From positions 126,001-180,000 of the forward strand of contig RPFO01000814.1 of the NCBI GenBank assembly GCA_009746045.1: 54,000 nt of DNA. The letters run 5' to 3'. Origin of the DNA: Mesostigma viride (Eukaryota > Streptophyta > Mesostigmatophyceae > Mesostigmatales > Mesostigmataceae). The translations under genes and the position numbers were made by a program. Positions 20,659-32,076 of this stretch are shown piece after piece. The notes beneath the pieces are model-generated. The model made no database searches and was not told the DNA's origin. It worked only from the letters and a program-made list of their open reading frames with translations. The stretch's first letter is position 1; each line of letters starts with the position of its first letter.

Positions 20659-20674
20659 GGCATCGGAGTGCGGT
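20659..20674 (+). promoter_or_regulatory. Primer-binding-site-like sequence
   Basis: TGGCATCGGAGTGCGG begins about one base after the LTR. TGG pairs with the CCA tail of a tRNA, and the sequence resembles the TGGTATCAGAGC site common in copia elements. Confidence 0.6.
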
Positions 20675-20904
20675 TCGCACGCCTTTCGACCTGCTTACCG
20701 CTGGTAAAAGTCGTTTCCCGAGGCTCTGCTTGCGGTTGACTTTAGATTTGTGTATTTCGGCAAGATTTGCATGACGACAGCGTAGGCGGAGGTTTGATTC
20801 CCGTCTGGCGCGTAATACAAAAGGTGCTTGGTTCGATTCCTGGCCGGAATCTCTTGGTCAACGCTACCTTTTTTTTTCGGAGTTTTCTGCTGTTTTTTGC
20901 TGGA

Positions 20905-21911
20905 ATGGCTTCCGGCACTCGTAGCCAGGTCGCTTCCGCGAGTCGCGCTGCTGGCAGTAACGATTTTGATGCCGACGACGCTGCCGGTCTGGCCGCTTTG
21001 ACTGCAACTTCCGTAACTCTTACCGATTCGGGTCTCCCAGGCGAAGTATTTTTTGACGCAGCAGCTGGGCTGGCTGCCCTGGCTTTGCAGCCGCCCGGTG
21101 GTGACGAGGACGCCGCCCTCGGTGCTCCCGATGGTGAGAATCGGGCGGTTGACGGTGGTGGTTTGAGCCGCGGTACGGCGGGGGGGGGCCCCGCCCGAGC
21201 CTCCTTTGTGGCTTGCAAGGAGCTTTTGAAGGATGTTCGTGGGGTCAAGGTTTTTACCGGCTCAGATTGGACGCTGTGGATCCCTTTTAAGGACCATTTT
21301 TTGGGCCTTGTTTCCCTTTATGCTGGCCTCCTTGGAGTGCTGGCAGGTGTTGTCCAGAACGTGCAACTGGATCGGCTCCTTTACGTTGCCTTGTTGGCCG
21401 TCGTCGATGGGCCTGCGCGTGCCTTGATGCAGACGCTCCCCCTGGATCGTCGCCTGGGCAGTCTGGCCATCACCAAGCTCATCCAGGTCTATGAGCATGG
21501 CAAGCTCACCAAGTCCATGCGTCTGGACTTGTGGAAACAAATGGCCCAACTTCGTCAAACTGCTCGCGAGACTGTGGAGCCGTATGTGAACCGCTCGGAA
21601 CTGCTGTACGCCAAGCTACAGGCTGCAGGCATTACGTTCCCAGTCGCTGCCTTCATTGCCAGCGTCCTCAGCGGTCTGCGCGCCGAGTACCGGCCCGCGC
21701 TAATCTCCCTCCGTCTTGACGAGGTCGAGACTGTTCCGGTCCTGCGGCAGCGCCTGATGGAAGTTGAAGATCTGCTGACGGGTGGCCTCCCGTCCCCTGC
21801 AGATTCTGGCTCTGCCTCCAACCACGCGTACCATACCCCTGGCCGGGGGCGTGGCCCACGGAATGGCGGTGCCCGCGGCAACGGCAACGGCAACAGCAAC
21901 GGCACCGGAAG

Positions 21912-21975
<64 letters not shown>

Positions 21976-24900
21976 CACGGCAACGGCCGCGCCCACGGCA
22001 ATGGCCACGGCAACGGCCACGGCCATGGCGGCAGCAGCGGGGGGCGCGGCGGGCGCGGTGGTGGTCGCGGTGGTGGCGCAGGGGTCGGGCGTGGTCGCGG
22101 GCCGCCCTGCTCCGTCTGCGCCAAGCCTGGACATGACGCCGCCACCTGCTGGACTGCCCATCCCGCCCAGCGCCCTGCTCACCTCCGCGGTGACGGCGCC
22201 GGGCACGCCCATCACACCGACGCAGGCCTGCCTCCCTTGGAGACGACGTACGCGTTCCACGTGGGTCGAGGCCCTTTGTGTGCTTCCCTGCGCGCCAACC
22301 CTTTAGGTGCTTCCCTGCGCGACGGTGTGCAGCCTCACGGGCAGGCCTCGCTTCGTCCAGTGCACGGCCTTGCGCCTTCCCCGTCCCGCTCGGGCAGTCG
22401 TCTCTCGGCACCCCGCCCCAGCACCTCCTCGGACTCGACGGCTGGTTCCTCAACCACCGCTCCTTCTGTGCTTCACACGGCCGCAACGGCCTCGGCTAGG
22501 TGTGCCCCGGAGTGGGTGGTTGACACGGGTGCCACGTACCACATGACGCCTCACCGGGCGGACTTTGGCGATGGATTTGATCCCGCCTTCCGGCTGCGCA
22601 TCACCGGCTCGGGCGGCAATCTGCATGCGGGCGGCAGGGGCCCTCTGCTTCTCCGGCTCGGCACCCCGGACGTGCACCTCGGCCCAGCTTTGTATGTCCC
22701 AGGCCTTCAGGCCCGCCTACTCTCGGTGAGCCAGCTCTTTAAAGCCGGCCATGATGTGGACTTTAAGCACCTGCGCCTCACTTTGGGGACCCGCACGTTC
22801 CCCCTCGTGGAGTGTGACGGCATTTACTTGCTCCGCGGGGTGGCGCCCCATGCCCTCGCCACATCAGCCGCCCCCGTGGACCTGATGCAGTGGCACCTGC
22901 GCCTCGGACACGCTGGCGCGGATCGTATTGCTCGGCTAGCCGCCGACCCCGCCTCAAACATGGTGACCCACGGTCCCAAGGCTCCCACGTGTCCTTCCTG
23001 CCCTGCCGGTCACTTGCGGCGGAGCAGCTTTCCCCCCAGCACGACGCCACGCTGCGCGACCCCTCGCCATCGCCTGCACTGCGACCTGCTAGGTCCCATG
23101 CGGACCCCTGCCGTGTTGGGGGACTGGCGGTATGTCCTGGGCATCACGGATGAAGCCACTCGTTTTCACTGGGTTTACTTCTTGAAGACGAAGGACGCTG
23201 CCGTTGGGAGCCTGCGTCACTTCCTGGCCACGGAGATCAAGCCGTTCCGGGCGTCCGCGGCCACGGCGCCTGTGGAGCTTCGCTCCGACCAAGACGCGGT
23301 TTTCACTGGCCAGGACTGGCGCGCCGTCTGCGCCGAGTATGGCGTGCGGCAAGAGTTCTCGTCCCCCTATACGCCGGAGCAGAACGGCGTGGCGGAGCGA
23401 TTCTGGGGCGTCGCAGTTAGCATGACCAGGAGCATGCTGGCGCATGCTGGCCTCGGCAAGGAGTTCTGGGCTCTAGCCTTTGCATGCGCCATCTACATCA
23501 TCAACAGGCTGCCCTGCCGCAGCAACCCGGAGCACGCAACGCCCTACTTCCTCATGTATGGGCGCCCTGCGGATTTATCCGGCATGCGTGTGTTTGGCTG
23601 CCCCTCCCACGTCTTGGTTGAGGGGGCAGCCCGTGAGAAGTTTGATTCTCGCGCTGAGGATGGCCTCTTCGTGGGATACAAGCTTGACTCCCCGGCCTAC
23701 CTCGTATGGGTGCCCGACAAGGCGACGGGCGGCGGGCGTGTCATCGAGCGCAAGCACGTGCAGTTCGACGAGACGTGGCGCAACCGGGCCCCGCAGGCTG
23801 CGCAGTGGCTCCCGGCGGCCCCCTTTGCGGAGGCCGACCTCTTTCCCGCCGACATGCTGACTCCTGCCCCTTTGCAGTTACCCTCTGCCTCTGCCGAGGA
23901 CTCTGGGGGGCCGGCAACGCCCTCCACTGCCTTGCCCGCAGGCCGTGAGGACAGCTATGTCAGCATCGGGGGGACTCCTGAGCGTTTCGTTCTCCCCCCG
24001 GCCGCCGCTGCGGCCATCCAGGCACTTGTGCGGAACGGCCCTGCTCCGACGGCTCCGGCTCCTGCCTCGGCGCCGACATCTTACCTCACCGTGTCAGATG
24101 CTCGACAGCATGCCCCTCTGTTGCGCGGGCAGGCCTCTGGCCACTCGCGTTCTGCGGCGTCATATGAACACGCCGGGGCGGGGATGCCTCCGCCGCATTT
24201 GAGTACCTCGGTTGACCTGGAGAGCACGGCTGACAGCACCGGCTATTCTCCTCCGGCGTCCCCTGGTGCCTCTGCAGGTCTCCTCCCCGTGTGGGGTTCC
24301 CGTGGTGCTGCCTTGTGTGGCGACCTTTCTCATGGCAGTAACACCCCCGCTCCCCCTGGTTTCGGGGGCGATGATGTATTGGATGACGCGCTTTCTTCCT
24401 GGCCGGATCAACCTGTCACCAAGGCTGCACGGATCCACGCGCATCACTCACTTGTCGCTGACCTGTGCTTCGCTGCTGCTTTTCATAGCCAGCCTGCGTC
24501 CGTGCCCTCCTCTCCCGCTGCCGCCCTTGCCTTGCCGGAATGGCGCACGGCCATGGAGAGTGAGCTGGCCAGCCTCCAGGAGCACCAGGTTTACGAGCTT
24601 CTGCATATGCGTGATCTTCCGCGCGGTGCCAAGCTCCTACCCACCAAGTGGGTCTTCGCCCAGAAAGCTGATGGGCGGTGCAAGGCCCGGTTTGTGTGCA
24701 AGGGGTTTGCACAGCGCGAGGGCATTGATTTCGGTGAGACTTTTGCTCCCACCGTCCGTGCTGCCACCGTGCGCCTGGGCTTGGCTCGTGCTGGCACTGC
24801 TGGCCACCCCATCCGGCAGCTGGATGTCCGCACCGCGTTCCTCTATGCTGAGTTGGAGGAGGACGTGTATGTCCTTCCCCCCAAGGGCTTTGAGGAGCGC

Positions 24901-26013
24901 GACCCCACTGGCCAAACGTACCTCTGGCGCCTCCGGCGGAGCCTCTATGGGCTCAAACAGGCGCCCCGGAACTGGCACCACACGCTCCGGGACTACCTCA
25001 TCCATGAGACTGGCGCTGTCCAGAGCACCACGGACACGTGTCTGTTCCTGTATGTTGGTGGTTTTGCCTTCGTCCATGTCGACGATCTCCTGGTCTCCCA
25101 CTCCTCGGCGGAGTGGCTATCGCAGTGGACCCAACGGGTGTCCCAGCGCTTCCAGATCACCGAGACGGATGCCCCCTCCCTCTTTCTGGGGGTCTCCCTG
25201 GTCCTCGACCCGCCGGCGCGCACAGTTTTTCTGCACCAAGGCCCGTACCTGGAGGCCCTCGCTGAGCGCTTTGGGGTCTCCCCACGGGCGGTGAAGACGC
25301 CCATCGTCCCCAACACCCCCCGTGGTGAGGGGGGGCTTCTCAACGCGGACGACACTCGCGTCTACCAAGCGATCACCGGGGCACTCCTGTATGCGATGGG
25401 ATGCACTCGGCCTGACCTGGCATTCGCAGTCAACCTGCTGACTCAGAATATGAAAAACCCTACTGTAAGCGACCTTGGGCTGGCACGCCGGGTGCTTCAG
25501 TACGCGGTACACACCAAGGACCTGGGTCTGTCCTACTCGGGGCAGGGGGGGCTGGTGGCCTACTCGGATGCCGACTGGGCAAACGATCCTGTGGACCGCA
25601 AGTCAATCACTGGCAACGTGGTCATGTACCGCGGTGCTGCGGTGGAGTGGACCAGTCGCAAGCAGCCCACTCCAGCCCTGTCCACCTGTGAGGCCGAGTA
25701 CATGGCCCTGTGCGGTGTCACGCAGCAGGTGGTTCCCCTTCTCACCATCACCAAGGAGTTGGGTGACCCGGCCTCAGGGCCAATTCAGGTGTTTTGCGAC
25801 AACACTGGTGCTGTGGCTCTGTCACGAGACCCTGTTCACCCTCGGCGTACCAAGCACATCGACGTCAAGTACCACTACATTCGCGCGAAGGTCGCGGATG
25901 GCACCGTTCAGGTGTCTCACCTTCCTGGGGCAGCGATGATCGCCGACATGCTCACCAAGGCACTACCCGAGCCACGTTTTGTGGAGCTCAGACACAAGTT
26001 GTTGGGTATTTGA
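20905..26013 (+). CDS. Copia Gag-Pol polyprotein
   Basis: The ATG at 20905 (MASGTRSQ) is preferred over upstream in-frame codons because the leader carries tRNA-like text and codes an implausible tail. The 1702-residue product has Gag (about 110-300), a Gly/Asn repeat coded by (GGCAAC)n, a CX2CX4HX4C knuckle (CSVCAKPGHDAATC, about 401), protease VVDTGATYH (about 538), integrase HHCC (HLRLGH to CPSC, about 661-700) and integrase triad D in HCDLLG (725), D in RSDQD (793) and E in GVAER (829). Reverse transcriptase has VRTAFLYAEL, SLYGLKQAP and VDDLLVS (about 1391). RNase H has SDADW, CEAEYMAL, FCDNTGA and DMLTKALP. Domain order is classical. No disabling change is seen, so it may be active. Confidence 0.95.
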
Positions 26014-26150
26014 GTTACTGGCAATTCGTGATGAGACAACATAACTGGACACACTTGCTAGCCTGTGACAGTGGTCCCATACTACAGTTCTTTTATTTAG
26101 TGAACATTTGTTCTGGCTTGCTTGAGTTTGTTTTCCGGCCTGTGTGCCGA

Positions 26151-26160
26151 GTAAGGGGGG
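26151..26160 (+). promoter_or_regulatory. Polypurine tract of copia element
   Basis: GTAAGGGGGG abuts the TG of the 3' LTR, the position where plus-strand priming occurs. Confidence 0.8.
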
Positions 26161-26597
26161 TGTCAGAAGTATCGACACACCTGCCTGAAACTAGTCCTTA
26201 TAGTTTAGTGCTAGCTCTGGACTACATGGACGGGCATGTGCCGCATGTTTAAGTTCTGTTCCATAAGTGACCCAGTCATTCTGTGACTGACCTTGAACTT
26301 TGGTCATGAATGGTTGGCTTGAGATCACGTTATGATTGTAACTGCCACACAGTCAGAAAAGACCCGGTTTGGTGTGGCCACGTTGTAGGTAGATCATAAC
26401 TGCTGCCCAGTAGCTGAGCCTGGAATTGTTTAAAAGGCGAAGCTACGCACCTTGTTTGCTCTCTCAGTACCTCACACCTCACACACTCCCGGCCTGTGGT
26501 GGAACTAGCAGCCGGCCAGCTGCCGACTGAGACTTATTTTTATCTGAGTGAAATAAAGTAAAACTTTGTGGCAAACATTGTTTTCTCACTTCTAACA
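26161..26597 (+). repeat. 3' LTR of copia element
   Basis: It matches the 5' LTR along its whole length with few differences and ends CTTCTAACA next to GAACG. Confidence 0.95.
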
Positions 26598-26602
26598 GAA
26601 CG

Positions 26603-26915
26603 AACGCGTGGCGCCAAAACTTTCGCGCCTTTTGTCACTTATCATGCGAAAGCCAAAGGTTTAGGCTTGTGCAGCCATGCACGTGTCTTGGCACGATGGC
26701 AGAAGAGCGAGGAGGCCGGCAGGCCAGCAGGCAGTCAAGCCTGCTGGCCTATAAATTTACAACATCGAGTACCTGCCAGTTGCCACTGACCATAAACAAG
26801 TCGATGGGCTCGCAAACCTAAAACTTTGCCTTCATTTTGGGTCGCAAACTATAAATTTCACCCTGTTTTGGGGTCGCAAAGTAGGTTTGTCGCAAAGTGA
26901 TTTTGACCACTAAGG
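26603..26915. other. Right half of the split TA-flanked MITE
   Basis: It holds the inverted repeat AGGCCAGCAGG/CCTGCTGGCCT near 26726-26755, a TATAAATT motif and GGGTCGCAAA repeats, ending in the MITE terminus. There is no coding sequence. Confidence 0.65.
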
Positions 26916-27332
26916 TATACGCTCACGGCAGGGTATTTCTTATTCCGGGGCCCAATGGCCGGCGCCGCGCCAGACTCGCCCGCCTTTGGGCTTTGGGCGT
27001 CTTGGAATTGGGCTTTGGGCGTCTTGGAAGTTGGCTTTGGGCGTTTGCGCTTTTGGATTTCTACACTACACTGGTACTACGTAAAAAAGCACAGACTGGT
27101 GCAGCGTAACATCCATACAACGTAAAATTACCGCCGCACATGAGGCCGGCAGCAATAAACTGGCAGCCAGCAAGAACCGGACAATGGCGTCGGTTGCTGG
27201 TATTTCACTTACACTTCACAGACTGCTTTGGAGTTTTGAGCATTTCCAGGCTAACCGAACTTAACATATTACCACATACAGCCTAGGAGGCTCCGGCGTA
27301 GTTCTTAAGCAGGAGCGTCCCGGCCGTTTCCA

Positions 27333-27474
27333 ATGGCGCATGATGCATTCAAGCACCATGTGGCTTTTATCTCGACATTATTGCTCATCGTGTCTACATC
27401 TTTCGGCGTGCGGGCTAGCACTGACACGAGTGCGCAAGGCGGTTCTGATCGTGGGACTTCAATCAAGATCTTAC
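27333..27474 (+). CDS. Possible first exon with signal peptide
   Basis: An ATG in good context (TTTCCAATGGCG) opens a reading frame with a classic secretory leader: a short polar start (MAHDAFKHH), a hydrophobic core (VAFISTLLLIVSTSF) and a small-residue cleavage site (GVRA). A Ser/Thr/Gly-rich mature start follows. GTAAGC at 27475 would be the donor, leaving phase 1. Without splicing the frame stops after 58 codons. It lies just inside the left inverted repeat of the 6.77 kb element. No downstream exon could be joined, so it may be a remnant or part of a carried gene. Confidence 0.35.
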
Positions 27475-28961
27475 GTAAGCTAATTTTTGTACACAAGCGA
27501 GGTTCCGAATGATCCAAGGGACCCGGCCCCTCATTATTCGGCCGCGGGTTCTTCTTATGCATGATGCTGCTGTGGATTGTCCGTGCCGGTAGTCTCTGTT
27601 CTACAGTAATGACGCGAATCCGCGTTGTGCTTGATCATGTAGTCAGCCCTTCGTGTTCATTACCTGTAAACGTGGCAACTTGCACAGCGATGGAGTGTAG
27701 GGTAGAGGGTTGTAGACCCGCCCTGCGCACGCCTGTGAGGGTGCTCCGGTATGTAGTGTGCATCCTTTGTGTGTGTTATCATTAGTTGGCCTACTCACTA
27801 CCAAGTGGGAGTGTAATTGTTCGTGGTGGGAGTCCTGCCTTGGATGCCGTCCTAGTCCGCCCCGGCAAGCCCGTCCTCCAGGCAGTCAGGGGAACCACCA
27901 TTGGGGGGAGGTGGCTCAATTGATGGAGGTGGTAAGCCCCTGCACCGATTGGCTAGTCGGTCGAATCCCACCAGATGATGTAACTCTCACTGCGTAATGG
28001 GGAGCTAATTGGTGGTGGCATAGTCATGGGATGCGTAGGTCTACTTCATGATTACCCGCTATCTTACTTTGTTTTTATCGTGGTCCTCTCTACTGCTGCA
28101 AGGGGCTCCCTACCTGTTGGGGGCGGGGGGGGGCAGGTTATCATTTGTTAGTTATATACGCCGTCTCTCAGTGGTGTTACGTCCGTTCGATATGGACTTG
28201 CCTACAGAGGGTGGTACTGACGTGTTGATCGGGAGTTCCGGTTGAGCCTGTGATACATTATTTTTCAATTTGCGTTTCAATTTGCGGTGGTTGATCAAGC
28301 ATGACTATATGGTTGTCTCCTTGATATGCTGTATAGTTTTCGTAAGACACCGACGCACGGCTGACACGCATGGTTGACACTATACGTACCAACTTGATTA
28401 TTTGGGTGGTTATGCCCTTTCATACGGCTTCACGTTGCATGGCTTTACATTTCCCTTCCTTATTTAAGTGAATGACATGGGGAGACATGCTTTAGGACTT
28501 GGTGCACTTTGCCTGAGCAAGGTGTGACAATTAATTCACCGCTATAAATGTGAATGGACCTGTGAATGGACCAAGTTCGTCGAAACGGGGAAATAACGTT
28601 ACTTGATACTAGATTTAGGGAGGTCCTGTGTTCGTAACTTGCTGGTAGCTACTGTGGTTTCTCATTTTCGGTGTTGTCCGTGGAATCTCATATTTGGGCA
28701 GCTAGCCCCATGCACGTTGAGCGCTTACTGACAACAATACAAGATTTAGACGCGTAGGGGGGCAAGAATCAATTGTGCGTCGGCACGGTAGCTTGCATCA
28801 TTCACGATTTGTGCGTTTTAATCGAAGGGCATCTACTTAGTTCGGCAGAGCAACGGGGGTTGTTTAGTTAGTAGTTAGTTAGTACTTACTTAGTTAAAAT
28901 AGTTAGTCAGTTAGTGAGCTAGTGAGCTAGTTAGAACTTGATAGGTAGGTCAGGTAGGTAG
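27475..28961. other. Interior of 6.77 kb element, no gene recognised
   Basis: A tRNA-like A box (TGGCTCAATTGATGG, 27912) and near-B box (GGTCGAATCCC, 27959) occur at about the right distance, but no cloverleaf folds. TTAG repeats fill about 28855-28950. Nothing else was supported. Confidence 0.4.
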
Positions 28962-29275
28962 GTAATTAATTAATTAACTAATTAGACTCGTGCTCCCGTT
29001 GGGGAGTCACGGAGCCCGAACTGCCTTTCATCCCTTTGTTTGCACAACAGGAAGGAAGGTCATAGACCCCCTTTCTCCTTCATGCTAGAGGCATGCCACA
29101 GCTGCGTGACTCCCAAACGGGAGCACGAGTCTAATTAATTAATTAATTAATGCCACAGCTGCAATCGGACACGCTAAACGATCCTGCAAGATATGTGGGT
29201 GCAATGAGACCCATGTGAGCTTATCATAACAAGGAGCGTGGGCAAGTAATGTGAGCATAGCCAAGACGTAGCATC
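28962..29275 (-). mobile_element. LINE 3' end, minus strand, with a nested 46-bp LINE insertion
   Basis: Read in reverse, the segment matches the 3' UTR and tail at about 9690-9959 (ACTTGCCCACGCTCC, CCGATTGCAGCTGTGGC, GTGACTCCCCAACGGGAG, then TTAA tail). Similarity fades near 29275, so the copy is 5'-truncated or diverged there. Confidence 0.75.
29105..29150 (+). mobile_element. 46-bp truncated LINE insertion with 11-bp target duplication
   Basis: CGTGACTCCCAAACGGGAGC to the (TTAA)n tail is flanked by TGCCACAGCTG on both sides (29094-29104 and 29151-29161). This is a textbook target-primed insertion of only the last bases of the LINE. Confidence 0.85.
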
Positions 29276-29344
29276 ATTAGATGTACAAGGGAATATTTAA
29301 TAGCTATCTTGATGTGCGTGGAGGAATAACGGCGAACATGAAAT

Positions 29345-29510
29345 GAAGGAACAAGTACCCCACAACCAGGAACGTGCATCCCACAACCAGGAACGAGTAT
29401 CCCACAACCAGGAACGTGTTTCCCACCACCAGGAACAAGTATCACATAACCAGGAACGACTATCCCACAACTAGGAACGTGTATCCCACAACCAGGAACA
29501 AGTATCCTCT
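29345..29510 (+). repeat. 21-bp minisatellite, first locus
   Basis: The unit is close to ATCCCACAACCAGGAACGTGT, about eight copies with small changes. The same unit forms the array at 32.55-32.97 kb. Confidence 0.9.
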
Positions 29511-31264
29511 GCCGGCAGTGCCACCCCATGCAAGACCCCACAAGCCATCCTTGCGTCAAGGGGACATGCAGTCATCACAAGGAGCGGTAACTGCCGGCAG
29601 TGCCACGCCATGCAAGACCCTACAAGCCGTCCTTGCATAAAGGGGACATGCAGTCATCACAAGGAGTGGTAACTGCCGGCAGTGCCACCCCATGCAAGAC
29701 ACAAGCCGGGGACATGCAGTCATCACAAGGAGTGGTAACTGCCGGCAGTGCCACGCCATGCAAGACCCCACAAGCCATCCTTGCGTCAAGGGGACATGCA
29801 GTCATCACAAGGAGCGGTAACTGCCGGCAGTTCCACGCCATGCAAGACCCCACAAGCCATCCTTGCGTCAAGGGGACATGCAGTCATCACAAGGAGTGGT
29901 AACTGCCGGCAGTTCCACGCCATGCAAGACCCTACAAGCCGTCCTTGCATAAAGGGGACATGCAGTCATCACAAGGAGTGGTAACTGCCGGCAGTGCCAC
30001 CCCGGCCATGCAAGACCCCACAAGCCATCCTTGGGTCAAGGGGACATGCAGTCATCACAAGGAGTGGTAACTGCCGGCAGTTCCACGCCATGCAAGACCC
30101 CACAAGCCATCCTTGCGTCAAGGGGACATGCAGTCATCACAAGGAGTGGTAACTGCCGGCAGTGCCACCCCATGCAAGACCCCACAAGCCATCCTTGCAT
30201 AAAGGGGACAAGCAGTCATCACAAGGAGTGGTAACTGCCGGCATTGCCACCCCATGCAAGAACCCATGCACAAGCCATCCTTGGGTCAAGGGGACATGCA
30301 GTCATCACAAGGAGTGGTAACTGCCGGCAGTTCCACGCCATGCAAGACCCCACAAGCCGTCCTTGCATAAAGGTGACATGCAGTCATCACAAGGAGTGGT
30401 AACTGCCGGCAGTGCCACGCCATGCAAGACCCCACAAGCCATCCTTGCGTCAAGGGGACATGCAGTCATCACAAGGAGTGGTAACTGCCGGCAGTGCCAC
30501 CCCATGCAAGACCCCACAAGCCATCCTTGCATAAAGGGGACATGCAGTCATCACAAGGAGTGGTAACTGCCGGCAGTGCCACCCCATGCAAGAAGACACA
30601 AGCCGGGGACTGTCATGCAGTCATCACAAGGAGTGGTAACTGCCGGCAGTGCCACGCCATGCAAGACCCCACAAGCCATCCTTGCGTCAAGGGGACATGC
30701 AGTCATCACAAGGAGCGGTAACTGCCGGCAGTGCCACCCCATGCAAGACCCCACAAGCCATCCTTGCATAAAGGGGACATGCAGTCATCACAAGGAGTGG
30801 TAACTGCCGGCAGTGCCACCCCATGCAAGAAGACACAAGCCGGGGACATGCAGTCATCACAAGGAGTGGTAACTGCCGGCAGTGCCACGCCATGCAAGAC
30901 CCCACAAGCCATCCTTGCGTCAAGGGGACATGCAGTCATCACAAGGAGCGGTAACTGCCGGCAGTTCCACGCCATGCAAGACCCTACAAGCCGTCCTTGC
31001 ATAAAGGGGACATGCAGTCATCACAAGGAGTGGTAACTGCCGGCAGTGCCACGCCATGCAAGACCCCACAAGCCATCCTTGCATAAAGGGGACATGCAGT
31101 CATCACAAGGAGTGGTAACTGCCGGCAGTGCCACCCCATGCAAGAACACACAAGCCGGGGACATGCAGTCATCAAGGAGTGGTAACTGCCGGCAGTGCTA
31201 CCCCATGCAAGAACCCACAAGCCAGCCATGCAATCATCACAGGGAGTGGTAACTGCCGGCAGTG
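29511..31264 (+). repeat. 82-bp satellite array, about 21 copies
   Basis: Each unit contains GGGGACATGCAGTCATCACA, GGTAACTGCCGGCAGTGCCA and CATGCAAGACCCCACAAGCC. A shortened variant of about 65 bp (CACAAGCCGGGGAC) recurs at intervals. The palindrome CTGCCGGCAG sits in every unit. Frames through it are repeat artefacts. Confidence 0.95.
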
Positions 31265-31489
31265 CGCGGCCCTAACGTTAATTCCCACACCCCCTCTGCT
31301 AACGTTAGTTTCCACACCCCTCTTCTAACGTTAGTTTCCACACCCCTCTGCTAACGTTAGTGCCCACCCCCTCGGCTAACGTTAATTCCCACACACCCTC
31401 TGTTAACGTAAGGTCCCACACCCGTCTGCTAACGTAAGTACGTGCCCCTCCCCCCTCTACTATCGTTAATTCCCTCCCCCCTTTACTAA

Positions 31490-31770
31490 CGGCCCCGGGC
31501 AGCCTCCTGGTTTGTCTGTAATATGGAGGCAGATGGTACGCAAGGATAGATGGCAAGTAGTGATGAAGGATCTACCACCCCCAAGCCTGTGGGGGCTCCG
31601 CGTGTGACCAAGTATGGCATTCATAGCGATTCGGGCCGCGGTGCCCACACCCCTGTAACTAGGACCTAGATAGCTTACACCATCCATTCCATCCCATGTT
31701 CCCCTCCCACTGAGGACTTATGCTCACGTGACGCAGTCACGTGTCTATTAATTAATAAATTAATTTACTA
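31490..31770 (+). repeat. Dispersed repeat, family B, copy 2
   Basis: It matches 9990-10313 in the same direction with several deletions. It ends with the hairpin CACGTGAC-GCA-GTCACGTG and a TTAATTAATAAATTAA tail, and has inserted into the CTAACGTTAG array. Confidence 0.75.
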
Positions 31771-31980
31771 ACGTTAGTCCACAGCCCCCTCTGCTAACGT
31801 AAGTGCCCTCCCCCCCCTGTTATCGTTAATGCCCACCCCCCTTAAAAAATTAAATTAAATTAAATTATAACATGCCTCCGTGGGGAGATCATGTAGCACA
31901 TATTCCGTGATGGATGGGGTGGAGGAAGCCGCCTGATCGAACTATCCTAACTCTAAGCTATCTAGAAAATACTAACTACA

Positions 31981-32076
31981 CTACTCATCAAAACGCCTCC
32001 TCCGCTTGGGGGGAGGGGGCTTGCCCACAGGGTCGGGCGTGTGCGCCTTGACAATCTTCTTCCGCCGTGTCTTGTC
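31981..32076 (-). CDS. Possible last exon encoding a nuclear-signal tail
   Basis: After an acceptor-like CATGCAG, a 31-residue frame begins DKTRRKKIVKAHTPDP and ends with a basic PPPPKRRRRFDE tail before TAG. Basic clusters of this type act as nuclear localisation signals. It stands alone between minisatellite blocks inside the 6.77 kb element. It may be the remnant of that element's transposase gene; no upstream exon was found. Confidence 0.3.
   Translation of the reverse strand, partial: DKTRRKKIVKAHTPDPVGKPPPPKRRRRFDE

Larger units (their letters stand above)
20222..26597 (+). mobile_element. Complete Ty1/copia retrotransposon
   Basis: Two LTRs (20222-20657 and 26161-26597) start TGTCAGAAG and end CTTCTAACA. 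They differ by only a few substitutions and short indels. GAACG at 20217-20221 and 26598-26602 is the 5-bp target duplication. A primer-binding-like site follows the 5' LTR, AAGGGGGG precedes the 3' LTR, and one long uninterrupted frame encodes all domains. The element is structurally intact. Confidence 0.97.
11490..26915. mobile_element. Outer TA-flanked inverted-repeat element (mariner-like MITE), split by later insertions
   Basis: The left end (11490-11531: CCGTAGTGGTCAAAATCAC then TTTGCGACAAACCT) and the right end read inward (26915 back to about 26875: CCTTAGTGGTCAAAATCAC then TTTGCGACAAACCT) are inverted repeats of about 41 bp with one mismatch and one indel. Both are bordered by TA (11488-11489 and 26916-26917). 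TA duplication is typical of Tc1/mariner elements. Removing the two internal insertions leaves roughly 0.45 kb without coding sequence, so it is a MITE. Inner DNA on both sides repeats GGGTCGCAAA. The 8.6 kb transposon and the copia element lie inside it and are therefore younger. Confidence 0.75.

Noticed and set aside
21555-22486. Long minus-strand frames opposite the copia Gag region
   Set aside because: They are shadows of the (GGCAAC)n Gly/Asn repeat and the GC-rich coding strand.
27905-27975. Possible tRNA gene or tRNA-derived SINE head
   Set aside because: A-box and B-box-like words are at a suitable distance, but the T stem and acceptor stem do not pair.
29224-31252. Many 65-110 residue frames on both strands and a resemblance to a CRISPR array
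   Set aside because: All follow the 82-bp satellite unit. There are no unique spacers between short repeats and the context is eukaryotic.
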